DNA from: Sphingobacterium faecium
GTDB lineage: Bacteria; Bacteroidota; Bacteroidia; Sphingobacteriales; Sphingobacteriaceae
Direction of reading: 5' to 3'
Length of the DNA stretch: 64,000 nt
Assembly (NCBI RefSeq): GCF_003054045.1
Contig: NZ_QBKH01000005.1
Coordinates: 434,001 to 498,000, forward strand
Of this stretch, positions 19,684 to 30,000 are shown in pieces. The position numbers were made by a program, and so were the translations under genes. A model generated the notes under the pieces. The model saw nothing but the letters and a program-made list of their open reading frames with translations. It was not told where the DNA came from and made no database searches. Positions within the stretch are counted from its first letter, which is position 1; every line of letters starts with the position of its first letter.

Positions 19684-19710
19684 CAATCAACCTCAACGTA
19701 AATCATATCG

Positions 19711-20973
19711 ATGCAAGTTTTTAAATTTGGTGGCGCATCAGTCAAAGATGCTGAAAGTGTAAAAAATTCAGCATATATCATTTCTAAGTATAAAGTAGAG
19801 GCTTTATTAGTCGTTGTTTCGGCAATGGGTAAAACAACCAATCTATTAGAAGATGTAACTAAAGCATATTACCACAACACCGGTGAAGCTTTTGAAATGT
19901 TAGAAAAGGCTAAAGTATTTCACTTTAACATTTTGTCAGATCTATTCGAAGACCACAATCATCCTATCTTTGATGAAATCGCGAATTGTTTTGTTGAAAT
20001 TGAATGGATATTGGAAGAAGAACCGCAAGATTCTTTTGATTATCTATTTGACCAAATCGTATCTACAGGGGAAATCGTATCTTCTAAAATACTAGCTGCT
20101 TATTTAAATCATATCGGCGTAAATTCAAAATGGCTGGATGCTCGGAATTATATCATGACCGACAATACCTACACCGAAGCACAAGTCAACTGGGAGAAAA
20201 CAGAGGCTATCATTCAAGCAGAGATTCCACATATCCTACAAGAATATGTAGGTATCACACAGGGTTTCATTGGTTCTACTTCAGAAAATTTCACAACGAC
20301 ATTAGGGCGTGAAGGATCAGATTATTCTGCGGCTATATTTGCAGCTTGTCTCGATGCGCAGCATGTTACCATTTGGAAAGATGTACCTGGTGTTTTAAAT
20401 GCAGATCCCAAATGGTTTGAGAAAACGGAGCTTATACCCGAATTATCGTACACCGATGCCATTGAATTGACTTATTATGGAGCGACTGTCATTCATCCAA
20501 AAACAATTAAACCGCTACAGAACAAAAATATTCAATTGAATGTCCGTTCTTTTTTAAATCCAGAAGTACCCGGCACGAAGATCAAAAGTACAAATGTATC
20601 CTTACCGGTACCTTCTTTTATCTTTAAAGTGAATCAAATATTGATCTCTATATCACCACGTGACTTTTCTTTTATAGTAGAAGATAATTTACGTGATATT
20701 TTTAATTTATTTCATCAATTTCGAATCAAACTTAATATGATGCACAATAGTGCTATTAATTTTTCAGTAGCTGTTGATGATACTGGACAAAACATTATTG
20801 ATGTCTTAGAGGAATTGAAAAAGAAATTTAAGGTAAATATTGAAACAGGTTTAGAATTAATCACAATACGCTATTACAATCAAGAAACGATCAATCGTGT
20901 CTTGGTCAATAAAGAAGTGATAAGCGAATTGAAAGATACCTATACATGTCAGCTGCTTGTTAAAAAAATATAA
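19711..20973 (+). CDS. lysC: Aspartate kinase (monofunctional)
   Basis: 420 aa. The kinase domain has the N-terminal KFGGASVKDA (4-13), VVSAMGKTTN, the aspartate-binding FIGSTSENFTTTLGREGSDYSAA and the late WKDVPGVLNADPKWFEKTELIPELSYTDAIELTYYGA. The C-terminal ACT pair (about 300-420) is present but diverged, so allosteric control cannot be assigned. It makes aspartyl phosphate for Lys, Met, Thr and diaminopimelate synthesis and partners functionally with hom at 4609. The methyltransferase ATG follows the stop codon immediately. Confidence 0.93.
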   Translation: MQVFKFGGASVKDAESVKNSAYIISKYKVEALLVVVSAMGKTTNLLEDVTKAYYHNTGEAFEMLEKAKVFHFNILSDLFEDHNHPIFDEIANCFVEIEWILEEEPQDSFDYLFDQIVSTGEIVSSKILAAYLNHIGVNSKWLDARNYIMTDNTYTEAQVNWEKTEAIIQAEIPHILQEYVGITQGFIGSTSENFTTTLGREGSDYSAAIFAACLDAQHVTIWKDVPGVLNADPKWFEKTELIPELSYTDAIELTYYGATVIHPKTIKPLQNKNIQLNVRSFLNPEVPGTKIKSTNVSLPVPSFIFKVNQILISISPRDFSFIVEDNLRDIFNLFHQFRIKLNMMHNSAINFSVAVDDTGQNIIDVLEELKKKFKVNIETGLELITIRYYNQETINRVLVNKEVISELKDTYTCQLLVKKI

Positions 20974-22155
20974 ATGAATATACATATCCTTCAAAAGGAG
21001 GTTCAAGATTTTATCCATCAACACGAACATGAATCTTCTGCTTCATTGGCATTAAAAAAATCTCCTTTTGAAGGTATAACATCCTCTGAACTTGCTTCAC
21101 AGATAGATGGAAAACAGCGCTGTCGAAAAAAAATACCTCTTTGGGCACAAACTGACAATATCTATTATCCCGATAAGCTAAACTTAGAACAGTGCTCTTC
21201 GGAGAAGACTGCTCGATTTAAAGCATCGCTAATAGAACCTAATACGACATTAATCGATATCACAAGTGGCTTTGGGGTCGATGACTACTACTTTGCTCAA
21301 GCAGCACAAAAAGTCATCTCCTGTGAAATTAATCCCGAACTTGCAGCCATATCGAAGTACAATGCGAAGCAATTACAGGCAGATAATATAGATATCATTG
21401 CTTCAGATGGGGTGAAATATATATTTGAAAATAAGGACCTTAAGATAGACTACATCTATATCGACCCGTCAAGAAGAGTCGCGCAACAAAAGGTTTTTAT
21501 GCTAAGTGACTGCGAACCCAATATCGTAGTATTGCAACAAGAGTTATTGCAGCGAGCAGATCATATCATCACTAAGGTAGCCCCTCTTTTGGATATTACT
21601 GCTGCACGATCAGAATTGCATCATGTCAAAGATATCTACGTGGTCAGCCTTCAAAATGACTGTAAAGAATTGCTATTTGTACAAAAAAAAGATTTCGTAG
21701 GTGAGCCTAATATCACTGCTGTTCGAATTTTTGGAGAGAAAACTCAACGATTTTGTTTTACTCAACAAGAAGAAGCTGATACAGCAGTTAGCTTTTCGCA
21801 GCCCCTGCGTTACCTTTACGAACCTGATGTATGCCTCACGAAAGCTGGCGCTTTTAAGAGTATTACAAAAGCCTTTAATCTCAAAAAAATACACCAACAT
21901 ACACATCTCTACACGTCTGATATTTATGATGAGGATTTTTTAGGAAAAATCTATGAAATTTCTGAAGTCATTCCGTTTTCCATCTTCAAAAAATCTAAAG
22001 AGAAATTAAAAACTAACGCTGTTGCTAAAAATTTTCCTTTAAAAACCGAAGTGCTGAAGAAAAAATTTAAGATCAGTGACGGCGGTGAGTTACATAGTTT
22101 TTTTATAACTGACGCTGCAGATGAGCTAATTGTCATCCACGCGACACGAAAATAG
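20974..22155 (+). CDS. SAM-dependent methyltransferase with C-terminal THUMP-like domain
   Basis: 393 aa. After a helical N-terminal region (1-80) comes a class I methyltransferase: motif I TLIDITSGFGVDDYYFAQAA, acidic CEINPELAAI, a catalytic-like YIDPSRR and ITKVAPLLDI. The C-terminal part (about 300-393) with FNLKKIHQHTHLYTSD and FPLKTEVLKKKFKISDGG resembles the PF18096 THUMP-like domain, which suggests an RNA substrate. Its start abuts the lysC stop (TAAATG), so translation is probably coupled, although no functional link is evident. Confidence 0.85.
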   Translation: MNIHILQKEVQDFIHQHEHESSASLALKKSPFEGITSSELASQIDGKQRCRKKIPLWAQTDNIYYPDKLNLEQCSSEKTARFKASLIEPNTTLIDITSGFGVDDYYFAQAAQKVISCEINPELAAISKYNAKQLQADNIDIIASDGVKYIFENKDLKIDYIYIDPSRRVAQQKVFMLSDCEPNIVVLQQELLQRADHIITKVAPLLDITAARSELHHVKDIYVVSLQNDCKELLFVQKKDFVGEPNITAVRIFGEKTQRFCFTQQEEADTAVSFSQPLRYLYEPDVCLTKAGAFKSITKAFNLKKIHQHTHLYTSDIYDEDFLGKIYEISEVIPFSIFKKSKEKLKTNAVAKNFPLKTEVLKKKFKISDGGELHSFFITDAADELIVIHATRK

Positions 22156-22208
22156 TAAAGCGACATTATCATTACATAGTTCTCTAAAATAAACTATAAT
22201 TTTATTTT

Positions 22209-23201
22209 ATGAGAAATATTGCTTTATCAGCTTTAGATCTTGCGCCAATCAAAAAAGGTTGCACAACATCAGAAGCATACAACAGAACCATAAAAATAGC
22301 GCAACATATTGAGCAGTTAGGATATAAAAGAATCTGGGTAGCAGAACACCATAATATGGAGTATATAGCTAGCTCTGCTACATCCTTAGTGATTCAATAT
22401 ATTGCTGCCAATACAAAAAGTATTCGGGTCGGTTCAGGAGGTATTATGCTCCCAAACCACTCTCCTTTAGTAATTGCAGAACAATTTGGAACATTAGAAA
22501 CTTTATATCCGAATCGTATTGACCTGGGATTAGGTCGTGCACCTGGTACAGATCAGGAAACGGCTATGGCGCTCCGCCGCAATAATTTCAATACGGCATA
22601 TCAATTTCCCCAAGACGTAGCTGCACTACAACAGTATTTCAGTGACGATAATGCAGATTCAAAAGTCCGTGCTTTTCCGGCTGAGGGCTTAAATGTGCCT
22701 TTATATATTTTAGGATCAAGTACTGATAGTGCTTATCTAGCCGCTAGTCTAGGTTTACCTTATGCTTTTGCTGCCCATTTTGCACCTGCTCAACTAGCAA
22801 AAGCAAGTGAGATTTATCATCAAAATTTCAAACCGTCGGCAAGTCTTTCAGCACCATATTTCATTGTCTGTGTCAATGTGATAGCGGCTAAAACAACAGC
22901 AGAAGCAGAATTACAATCAACAAGTGTAAAAAATTTATTTGCAGGTATCCTGACTAATACTAGAGCCCCCCTATCTCCTCCCACATTTGAAGTGATCTAT
23001 AAAGGGATTCCTAGTATCGAGCAGGCGGCTGACAATATGTTGTCCTGTAGCTTCATAGGAGACAAAGAGACCATCAGACGTGAATTGGAACCGTTTATCG
23101 AAAAGCTGCAAATAGATGAACTTATGGCCATCTCTTATATATATGATGATCAAAAATGTTTAGATTCCTTTAGCATACTAAAAGAAGCTTTAGAGGATTA
23201 A
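22209..23201 (+). CDS. LLM-class flavin-dependent oxidoreductase (YhbW-like)
   Basis: 330-aa luciferase-like TIM barrel. Motifs: [90 protein letters not shown]. These are diagnostic of group 1 MsnO8/YhbW-type proteins. FMNH2 is probably the cofactor; the substrate is unknown. Likely its own transcription unit, 53 bp after the methyltransferase. A second, different LLM protein is at 60746. Confidence 0.9.
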   Translation: MRNIALSALDLAPIKKGCTTSEAYNRTIKIAQHIEQLGYKRIWVAEHHNMEYIASSATSLVIQYIAANTKSIRVGSGGIMLPNHSPLVIAEQFGTLETLYPNRIDLGLGRAPGTDQETAMALRRNNFNTAYQFPQDVAALQQYFSDDNADSKVRAFPAEGLNVPLYILGSSTDSAYLAASLGLPYAFAAHFAPAQLAKASEIYHQNFKPSASLSAPYFIVCVNVIAAKTTAEAELQSTSVKNLFAGILTNTRAPLSPPTFEVIYKGIPSIEQAADNMLSCSFIGDKETIRRELEPFIEKLQIDELMAISYIYDDQKCLDSFSILKEALED

Positions 23202-23258
23202 TCAAAACACATACATCGGGCACTATAATTGATATAGCTATTCAAATTATAATGTCCG

Positions 23259-24077
23259 ATGAAATATTTAAGCCTTACAACACTATTATTAGCTCTGACA
23301 ATTCAGTCTTGTCAAAATAACACTCAAGTTAACAAGACTATACCTACCGACAGCGTCACGACAACAACAGGCGATATAACCACACCTACTACTACGAAGC
23401 CTAATAACCTGAAGAACTCAACACCTGTGGGATCCATTGTTATGATTGACACATACCGAATCTATGAAGAGGCTGAAGATCCTAGTAAAATACTAAATAA
23501 AAATTGGTTTGATCTCTATGAAGAGAATGGTCAATATTATTTGGCAAAAGTAGACTATAAGATTGAAGATGGTTATAGCGAATGTGCTGGCGTACCTACA
23601 AAATCAGTAATATCGAAAAGAAATTCTATGCTATTCTTAAACTTTCCTTTTTTAAAAGCAGGAAAAATAGAAAATCTCAAAATCACACAGGCTGAAATTT
23701 GGCCAAAAGAAACCGTTATCTACAATTTTAATAATCAAAAATATCAACTGAAAGGATATGGAGATATTCTAGGTACACAAGTTCGATCTAATGATCAAGG
23801 TCGCGAAGAGGTATTTCATGAAGTCAAAAATTATAAATTGACTTACTCTTACAATGGGTCATCTGAAGCCAATATGATACAAGAAGAGCAATTTAATGAC
23901 ACATTTATCAAAACACTATTTGTAGGCGATATTGATCGTGATGGCAAACTTGATTTTATCATCTCCAAACCCACTAATTATGAAGAAAATAGTATCATGC
24001 TGATTCTATCATCACAAATAAAAGAGAATAATATCCAAAAAAATAGTTTTCAGCAAAGCGTTCAATTTGATTGTTAA
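23259..24077 (+). CDS. Lipoprotein with VCBS/FG-GAP-like motif, unknown function
   Basis: 272 aa. The leader ends in a lipobox (TIQSC, Cys18). A Thr/Asn/Pro-rich linker (about 20-60) spaces the folded domain from the membrane. The C-terminal VGDIDRDGKLDFIIS is a calcium-binding DxDxDG loop like those in FG-GAP/VCBS repeats, though only one copy is visible. No family is recognised with certainty. The DUF1345-like gene starts 2 bp after its stop. Confidence 0.7.
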   Translation: MKYLSLTTLLLALTIQSCQNNTQVNKTIPTDSVTTTTGDITTPTTTKPNNLKNSTPVGSIVMIDTYRIYEEAEDPSKILNKNWFDLYEENGQYYLAKVDYKIEDGYSECAGVPTKSVISKRNSMLFLNFPFLKAGKIENLKITQAEIWPKETVIYNFNNQKYQLKGYGDILGTQVRSNDQGREEVFHEVKNYKLTYSYNGSSEANMIQEEQFNDTFIKTLFVGDIDRDGKLDFIISKPTNYEENSIMLILSSQIKENNIQKNSFQQSVQFDC

Positions 24078-24079
24078 AC

Positions 24080-24736
24080 ATGAATATAAAGAAAGTCATT
24101 CAAGATTTCAATCCGATACAAAAAAGCCTAATCTCGCTTTTGGTAGCTATTATCACGACAACTATTAGCTATCAGTATGATATCGGTTTGCTTATGCTCA
24201 CCCTGCTCTTTTGGATTACATTTTGTCTTACTTACATTGCTTTATCGTGGTATATTTTCTACCGAATGCCTGTCGCTCTTATCGTTAAAAAAGCAGCTTC
24301 TGAGGATGGCAGCAGATTATTTGTTTCTATTTTTATTCTACTAGCCAGCTTCACTTGTCTGTTCGCAGTACTGCTCATCATTATCGCAGACCCAGGAACT
24401 AATATGTCTAAAGGTTTAAGTATTAGTATCTGTGTCTTGAGCATTATCAGCTCTTGGTTCTTAGTACATACGACTTATGTCTTTCATTATGCCCATCTGT
24501 ATTATGCTGAGGGATCTGAAGGAAAAGGTCTAGATTTTCCAGGAAACGAAAAACCGGATTATGTAGATTTTGCATATTTTTCTTTTGTTTTAGGTTGTAC
24601 TTTCCAGGTGTCTGATATTGAAGTTTCTTCACGAAAGATCAGAAGAGTGGTTTTATTTCATGGTCTGCTTTCTTTTGCATTAAATACTTTTGTAGTCGCT
24701 TTGACCATTAATATTATTTCTGGATTAATCCATTAA
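24080..24736 (+). CDS. DUF1345-like integral membrane protein
   Basis: 218 aa from ATG 24080; a TTG three codons upstream is less likely. Five to six membrane helices are visible. The family hallmark is in the C-terminal half: HTTYVFHYAHLYYAEG, then FPGNEKPDYVDFAYFSFVLGCTFQVSDIEVSSRKIRRVVLFHGLLSFALNT. The YVDF(A/L)YFSF..G...Q.SD pattern fits DUF1345 proteins, whose function is unknown. Probably coupled to the lipoprotein gene before it. Confidence 0.82.
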   Translation: MNIKKVIQDFNPIQKSLISLLVAIITTTISYQYDIGLLMLTLLFWITFCLTYIALSWYIFYRMPVALIVKKAASEDGSRLFVSIFILLASFTCLFAVLLIIIADPGTNMSKGLSISICVLSIISSWFLVHTTYVFHYAHLYYAEGSEGKGLDFPGNEKPDYVDFAYFSFVLGCTFQVSDIEVSSRKIRRVVLFHGLLSFALNTFVVALTINIISGLIH

Positions 24737-25033
24737 TAAGGAAGAAAGGGCAATAGTCGCTCATAAGACTAATAATAATATTGATTAATTTTAGACATAT
24801 AAAGTGCTTGGCAAGACCAACAATACTTACTTATGACAACAAATATTTTGGTCCATTTTATAGCAAAAAACATGCTAACAGGCTAACTCCTAAAATTGGA
24901 TCTGTTGATTCAGAAAAAATAACAACAGCTATGTCAGATTTTTGAGATTAAATAAAAGTCGTACAGAAAATTTGACAATTTCGATCACTCATAATATCAC
25001 AACTTCGATTCCCTTAAGTGGGAAGTCGTCATA
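24737..25033. other. Intergenic stretch between DUF1345 and amt
   Basis: About 300 bp. A plus-strand frame from a TTG near 24780 stays open for about 54 codons to a TGA near 24942, with no ATG near its start and no recognised motif. It is treated as non-coding. Confidence 0.35.
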
Positions 25034-25074
25034 TAAAAAAGAACGCACACATCGAGCGATGTTGTGCGTTCATA
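25034..25074 (-). terminator. Rho-independent terminator after amt
   Basis: Read on the minus strand, GAACGCACAACATCG pairs with CGATGTGTGCGTTC (one mismatch) around a short loop, then a T-run (A-run at 25035-25040 on the plus strand). Confidence 0.85.
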
Positions 25075-25099
25075 ATTGAAAGGGAATTGAAAGGATTCT

Positions 25100-26410
25100 T
25101 TATAGTTTTTCTGCATGTTGTGAAATATCCATACCGATCAACTCCTCTTCTTCTGACGTGCGAAGAGGTGAAATCAGATCTGTTATTTTCAACAATAAGA
25201 AAGCAACAATCAAAATAAAAGCGGAAGAGGCAAAAAGACCAATCATATGAGCCTGAAATAAACCAACCTCACCGTAAAATAAACCATTATGCTCAACAGC
25301 ACTATTGATCTGTTTGTGAGCAAATACACCCGTTAAAATCATTCCAACGATTCCTCCTACCCCATGACAAGGAAAAACATCTAATGTATCGTCCACTTTA
25401 GAACGTGTACGCCAATCCACCACAAGGCGACTAACGATAGCTGCAATAGCACCTATAACTAAAGAATGTGGAACTGTTACAAATCCTGCAGCTGGGGTAA
25501 TAGCAACCAGCCCAACAACAAGCCCAATGCAAGTTCCCATGGCTGAAGGTTTTGTCCCCCGTACAGCATCAAAGAAAATCCAAGTGAGTGCTGCAGCAGC
25601 CGAAGCTGTCATTGTTGTCGATAATGCCGTCGAGGCAAGACTAGAAGCTGAAAATGCTGAACCTGCATTGAAACCAAACCAACCAAACCAGAGCATACCT
25701 GTACCCAACAGCACATAAGTAATACGGGCCGGCGTATGATGTCCAGGTTCACGACCTTGTTTTAAATAAATAGCCGATGCAAGTGCTGTTAGTCCTGCTG
25801 ACATATGCACGACAGTACCACCTGCAAAATCCAAAACGCCCAATTTAAACAGCAATCCGTCTGGATGCCATGTGGCATGAGCAAGAGGTGCATAAATGAA
25901 AACAAAAAATAAGCAGATAAATAAAATATAGGAAGTGAAGCGAATTCGCTCTGCAAAAGCACCCGTAATCAAAGCTGGAGTAATAATAGCAAATTTCAAT
26001 TGAAACATAGCAAATAAGGCAAACGGAATCGTTGGCGCTCCAACCCAAGGCTTCCCATCCAGAACATCATGAAACATAAAATACGTCATGGGATTACCAA
26101 TAACACCTCCAACACTATCTCCAAATACTAAACTAAATCCAAATACCACCCAAATCACGCTAACAACAGCCATACAGATAAAACTTTGCAACATGGTGGA
26201 TATTACATTCTTTTTCCTGACCATTCCACCATAAAAATATGCTAAACCAGGTGTCATAATAAGAACTAGAGCTGTTGAAGTCAGCATCCATGCGACATCA
26301 GCCCCATTATACTCATAATTGGTCTTATTTTTAGGTAAAGAGGGAAAAAATAGTGACAACACCACTATAGCTAACATAAAATAAAAAGGAATAGCTGTTT
26401 TTTTAATCAT
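25100..26410 (-). CDS. amt: Ammonium transporter, Amt family
   Basis: 436 aa with about 11-12 membrane helices. Signatures: GADVAWMLTSTALVLIMTPGLAYFYGGMVRKKNV near the N-terminus, the pore motif DFAGGTVVHMSAGLTAL containing the first pore His, and FPCHGVGGIVGMILTG with the second. An N-terminal hydrophobic segment may be a signal. No glnK/PII gene lies beside it, unlike the usual amt-glnK pairing. It passes ammonium across the inner membrane for assimilation. Confidence 0.94.
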   Translation of the reverse strand: MIKKTAIPFYFMLAIVVLSLFFPSLPKNKTNYEYNGADVAWMLTSTALVLIMTPGLAYFYGGMVRKKNVISTMLQSFICMAVVSVIWVVFGFSLVFGDSVGGVIGNPMTYFMFHDVLDGKPWVGAPTIPFALFAMFQLKFAIITPALITGAFAERIRFTSYILFICLFFVFIYAPLAHATWHPDGLLFKLGVLDFAGGTVVHMSAGLTALASAIYLKQGREPGHHTPARITYVLLGTGMLWFGWFGFNAGSAFSASSLASTALSTTMTASAAAALTWIFFDAVRGTKPSAMGTCIGLVVGLVAITPAAGFVTVPHSLVIGAIAAIVSRLVVDWRTRSKVDDTLDVFPCHGVGGIVGMILTGVFAHKQINSAVEHNGLFYGEVGLFQAHMIGLFASSAFILIVAFLLLKITDLISPLRTSEEEELIGMDISQHAEKL

Positions 26411-26560
26411 TTTTGTTTTTTTTCTTAATCAACACCCAAATTAAGAGAAAAAAAATAGTAAAACCTATATTTTTTTAAAAAAATATATAAAAAATAGATA
26501 TTAATTGAAATTTAAAACACTAAATGAATAAAAACTTATAAATATCAAAATATAAGGAAC

Positions 26561-26598
26561 AAAAAAAAGGATGAATTTAAAAAATTCACCCTTTTAAC
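26561..26598 (-). terminator. Terminator after trxA
   Basis: On the minus strand AAGGGTGAATTT pairs with AAATTCATCCTT (one G-U) and is followed by a T-run (A-run 26561-26568 on the plus strand). Confidence 0.8.
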
Positions 26599-26616
26599 AA
26601 GATTTATACAATAAAA

Positions 26617-26934
26617 CTAAAATTGCTTCTCTAATTTCTCACTTAATACTGATTTTGGAACAGCTCCGATTTGTTTATCAACAATTTCACCGTTCTTAAA
26701 GAACAATAAAGCTGGAATGTTACGAATTCCAAAACGAACTGAGATTTCTGGATTCTCATCTACATTCACTTTTCCGATTACTGCTTTATCACCGTAATCA
26801 TTAGCCAATTCTTCCACAATTGGACCTACCATACGACATGGACCACACCATTCTGCCCAAAAGTCAACTAAAACTGGTTTGTCCGATTTCAAAACAACTT
26901 CTTCAAAGTTGCTATCTGTAATTTCTAAAGCCAT
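26617..26934 (-). CDS. trxA: Thioredoxin
   Basis: 105 aa, cytoplasmic, a complete thioredoxin fold with active site WAEWCGPCRMVGPI (Cys-Gly-Pro-Cys), the buried Asp in VLVDFWAEW and the cis-proline in IRNIPALLFFKNGEIV. It serves as disulfide reductant for ribonucleotide reductase and peroxiredoxins. It lies 110 bp downstream of dnaE on the same strand, an arrangement I recall as common in Bacteroidota, with its own -7 promoter box. Confidence 0.96.
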   Translation of the reverse strand: MALEITDSNFEEVVLKSDKPVLVDFWAEWCGPCRMVGPIVEELANDYGDKAVIGKVNVDENPEISVRFGIRNIPALLFFKNGEIVDKQIGAVPKSVLSEKLEKQF

Positions 26935-26992
26935 ATTTCTTATTTTTTTAACCGAAGTTATTTGTTAATTATTATTTACTCTTTTATAAGAA

Positions 26993-27000
26993 CAAATATA
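26993..27000 (-). promoter_or_regulatory. -7 promoter element of trxA
   Basis: TATATTTG on the minus strand (27000 to 26993), 58 bp before the trxA ATG. No clear -33 element. Confidence 0.5.
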
Positions 27001-27044
27001 ATAAAGATGTACGTAATATAAGTGTAATATTAAATTGACTTCTT

Positions 27045-30000
27045 TTAATTCAATCGGTAATTGACACCCTCAAATCCCTCTATTGCTTCTAAAAACTCAT
27101 TTGTCAAATTGATTCGCTTCAATTTCGCAGGCATTTCGATTGAAATTTCATCTTGGGGATCCCAAATTTTGAAACGCAGTTGACAATTCGGAACTACACC
27201 TTCGATCTCATTCGAGTCCAATACTTGCTTCATCTCTTCTAAGAACATATCGTTCAATGCAGGTAGCGCGATATTAATGGTAAATATTTTAGCCATTTTC
27301 TCCCTTAAATCCGATAACAACTGAATGCCTTTAATTTCAAAGCCCCAATTACCAACCTGCTTAAATCTTTCCTGCACTAACCCCCGAAGCTGAACAAAAT
27401 ATCCTTCCTCTAGATAACCCTTAAACTTGACATAATCCTCACCAAAAACCATGATTTCATAAGAATCGGAATAATCCTCGATAATAAATGAACCAAAAGG
27501 TTTACCAGACTTTGCAATTCTATGATTAGCCATCGCAATGATTCCACCGATCACGACTTCCTTATTTTTTATTCGATTAAAATCCAGCAATACATCCTCT
27601 TCTACCTCAGAAGCCTTCACCTTATTGATCAGTTGGAGATCACTGACTTTATTTTGGCAGAAATGCTTGATCTCAAACTTATAATTATCTAAAGGATGAC
27701 TGGTCAAATAAATTCCAATCACTTCTTTTTCATATTTCAATTTCTCGATCAGTCCCCAAGGTGGACAAGATGCTAAAACAGGCTCAGGTAGGTCCGCTGC
27801 ACCATCGCCTCCGAAAAGACTTACTTGTGCCGAATTTTCATTCTCTTTGAATCGTTGAGCAAACTTAATGGCTTTTTCTAATCCCGTTGAATTATCTTCA
27901 GCATGAAAATATTGGGCACGATGCATATTTTGAAAACTATCAAAACCACCGGCATAAGCCAAACTTTCAAATGCTTTCTTATTTGCTGCTCGCAGATCGA
28001 TTCGTTTGGCCAAGTCGAATACCGATTTATAAGGACCAGATGCTCGCGTTTGTACAATCGTATCTACAGCACCTGCCCCAACACCTTTTACAGCGCCCAT
28101 TCCAAATCGAATAGCACCCCGATCATTCACAGTAAACTTATAATGAGATTCATTTACATCTGGAGCCAATACTTCCAGACCCATACGTTTACATTCCTCC
28201 ATAAAAAATGTGACCTGCTTGATGTCATTCATATTATTGGAGAGTACAGCAGCCATATATTCCGCTGGAAAATGCGCTTTTAAGTAAGCTGTTTGATAAG
28301 CAATCCAAGCATAGCAGGTTGAGTGAGATTTATTAAACGCATAACTTGCAAATGCCTCCCAATCCGTCCATATTTTTTCCAACACTTTGGCATTGTGTCC
28401 TTTTTCTGCAGCTTGAGCAACAAACTTAGGTTTCATCTTATCCAATACCGCCTTCTGCTTCTTACCCATTGCTTTACGCAAAACATCGGCATCACCTTTA
28501 GAAAATCCAGCCAATTTCTGCGATAGAAGCATAACCTGCTCTTGATATACAGTAATACCATAAGTTTCTTTGAGATACTCTTCACAAGCATCTAAATCAT
28601 ATAGTATAGGTTCTGTTCCATGCTTCCGCTTAATAAAACTAGGAATATACTCCATCGGCCCTGGTCTATAGAGTGCATTCATAGCAATTAAATCGGCAAA
28701 AACAGTAGGTTTCAGATCCTTCATATGCTTCTGCATACCAGGAGATTCATATTGGAACACCCCTACCGTCTCTCCCCTTTGGAACAACTCGTAAGTTAAC
28801 TGATCATCAATCGGAAATTCGTCAGGATCCAATTCCAAGCCATTACTCAACTTGACATTTGCCACCGTATCTTTAATCAGGGTAAGTGTCTTTAACCCTA
28901 AGAAATCCATTTTCAATAGGCCAGCGGACTCAACAACCGAGTTATCAAATTGCGTTACATATAAGTCGGAGTCTTTTGCTAAGGAGACAGGAACGAAATT
29001 GGTAATATCATCGGGAGTAATGATTACCCCACAGGCATGGATACCTGTATTACGCATAGAACCTTCCAATACACGCGCCTGTTTAATGGTTTCAGCCTCT
29101 AATCCAGCGCCTTCAGATATGGCGATTAGACGGTTTACGGCTTCCAATTCATCTGCACGTAAAGTCTCTTTCAAGGCTTTTTCATCCATATTGAAAATTT
29201 TCGACAACTTCAAATTTGGAATCAATTTTGCAATTTCATTAGCTTCCTGCAAAGGCAAGTCTAATACTCTGGCTGTATCTTTAATAGATGATTTGGCTGC
29301 CATCGTTCCATACGTAATAATCTGAGCAACCTGAGAAGAACCATATTTATCAATCACATACTGCATTACACGACCACGGCCCTCATCATCAAAGTCAATA
29401 TCAATATCGGGCATGGATACACGATCGGGATTTAAGAAACGCTCAAATAGTAAATCATACTGAATGGGATCTAGATTAGTAATTCCCAAACAATAAGCTA
29501 CTGCAGAACCAGCAGCCGAACCGCGCCCAGGTCCTACTGAAACCCCCATCTTACGTGCCTCAGCTATAAAATCTTGCACAATCAAAAAATAACCAGGATA
29601 ACCTGTTTTCTCGATGGTAGTCAACTCAAAGTCTAGACGTTCTATGATATCGTCGGTCAATCCTTCCTTATAACGTCGTTTAGCCCCCTCAAAAGTCAGA
29701 TATCTGAGGTATTTATTTTCACCCCGCTTACCATGATCCTCTTGATCTTCGGCGACCTGAAACTCTTCAGGGATATCAAATGCAGGTAAAAGAACATCTC
29801 GATACAAAGTAAAGATCTCAATCTTATCTACGATTTCTTGAATATTAATGATGGCATCTGGCACATCCTTAAATATTTTCTTCATTTCTTCCGCAGATTT
29901 GAAGTAATACTGTTGATTAGGAAGCCCAAAGCGAAAACCACGACCACGACCTTTCGGTGTGCTTAACTTCTCACCATCTTTGACACATAGTAGAATATCA

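Noticed and set aside
28852..29325. 157-codon plus-strand frame inside dnaE
   Set aside because: Antisense shadow of the polymerase gene; long only because of codon bias.
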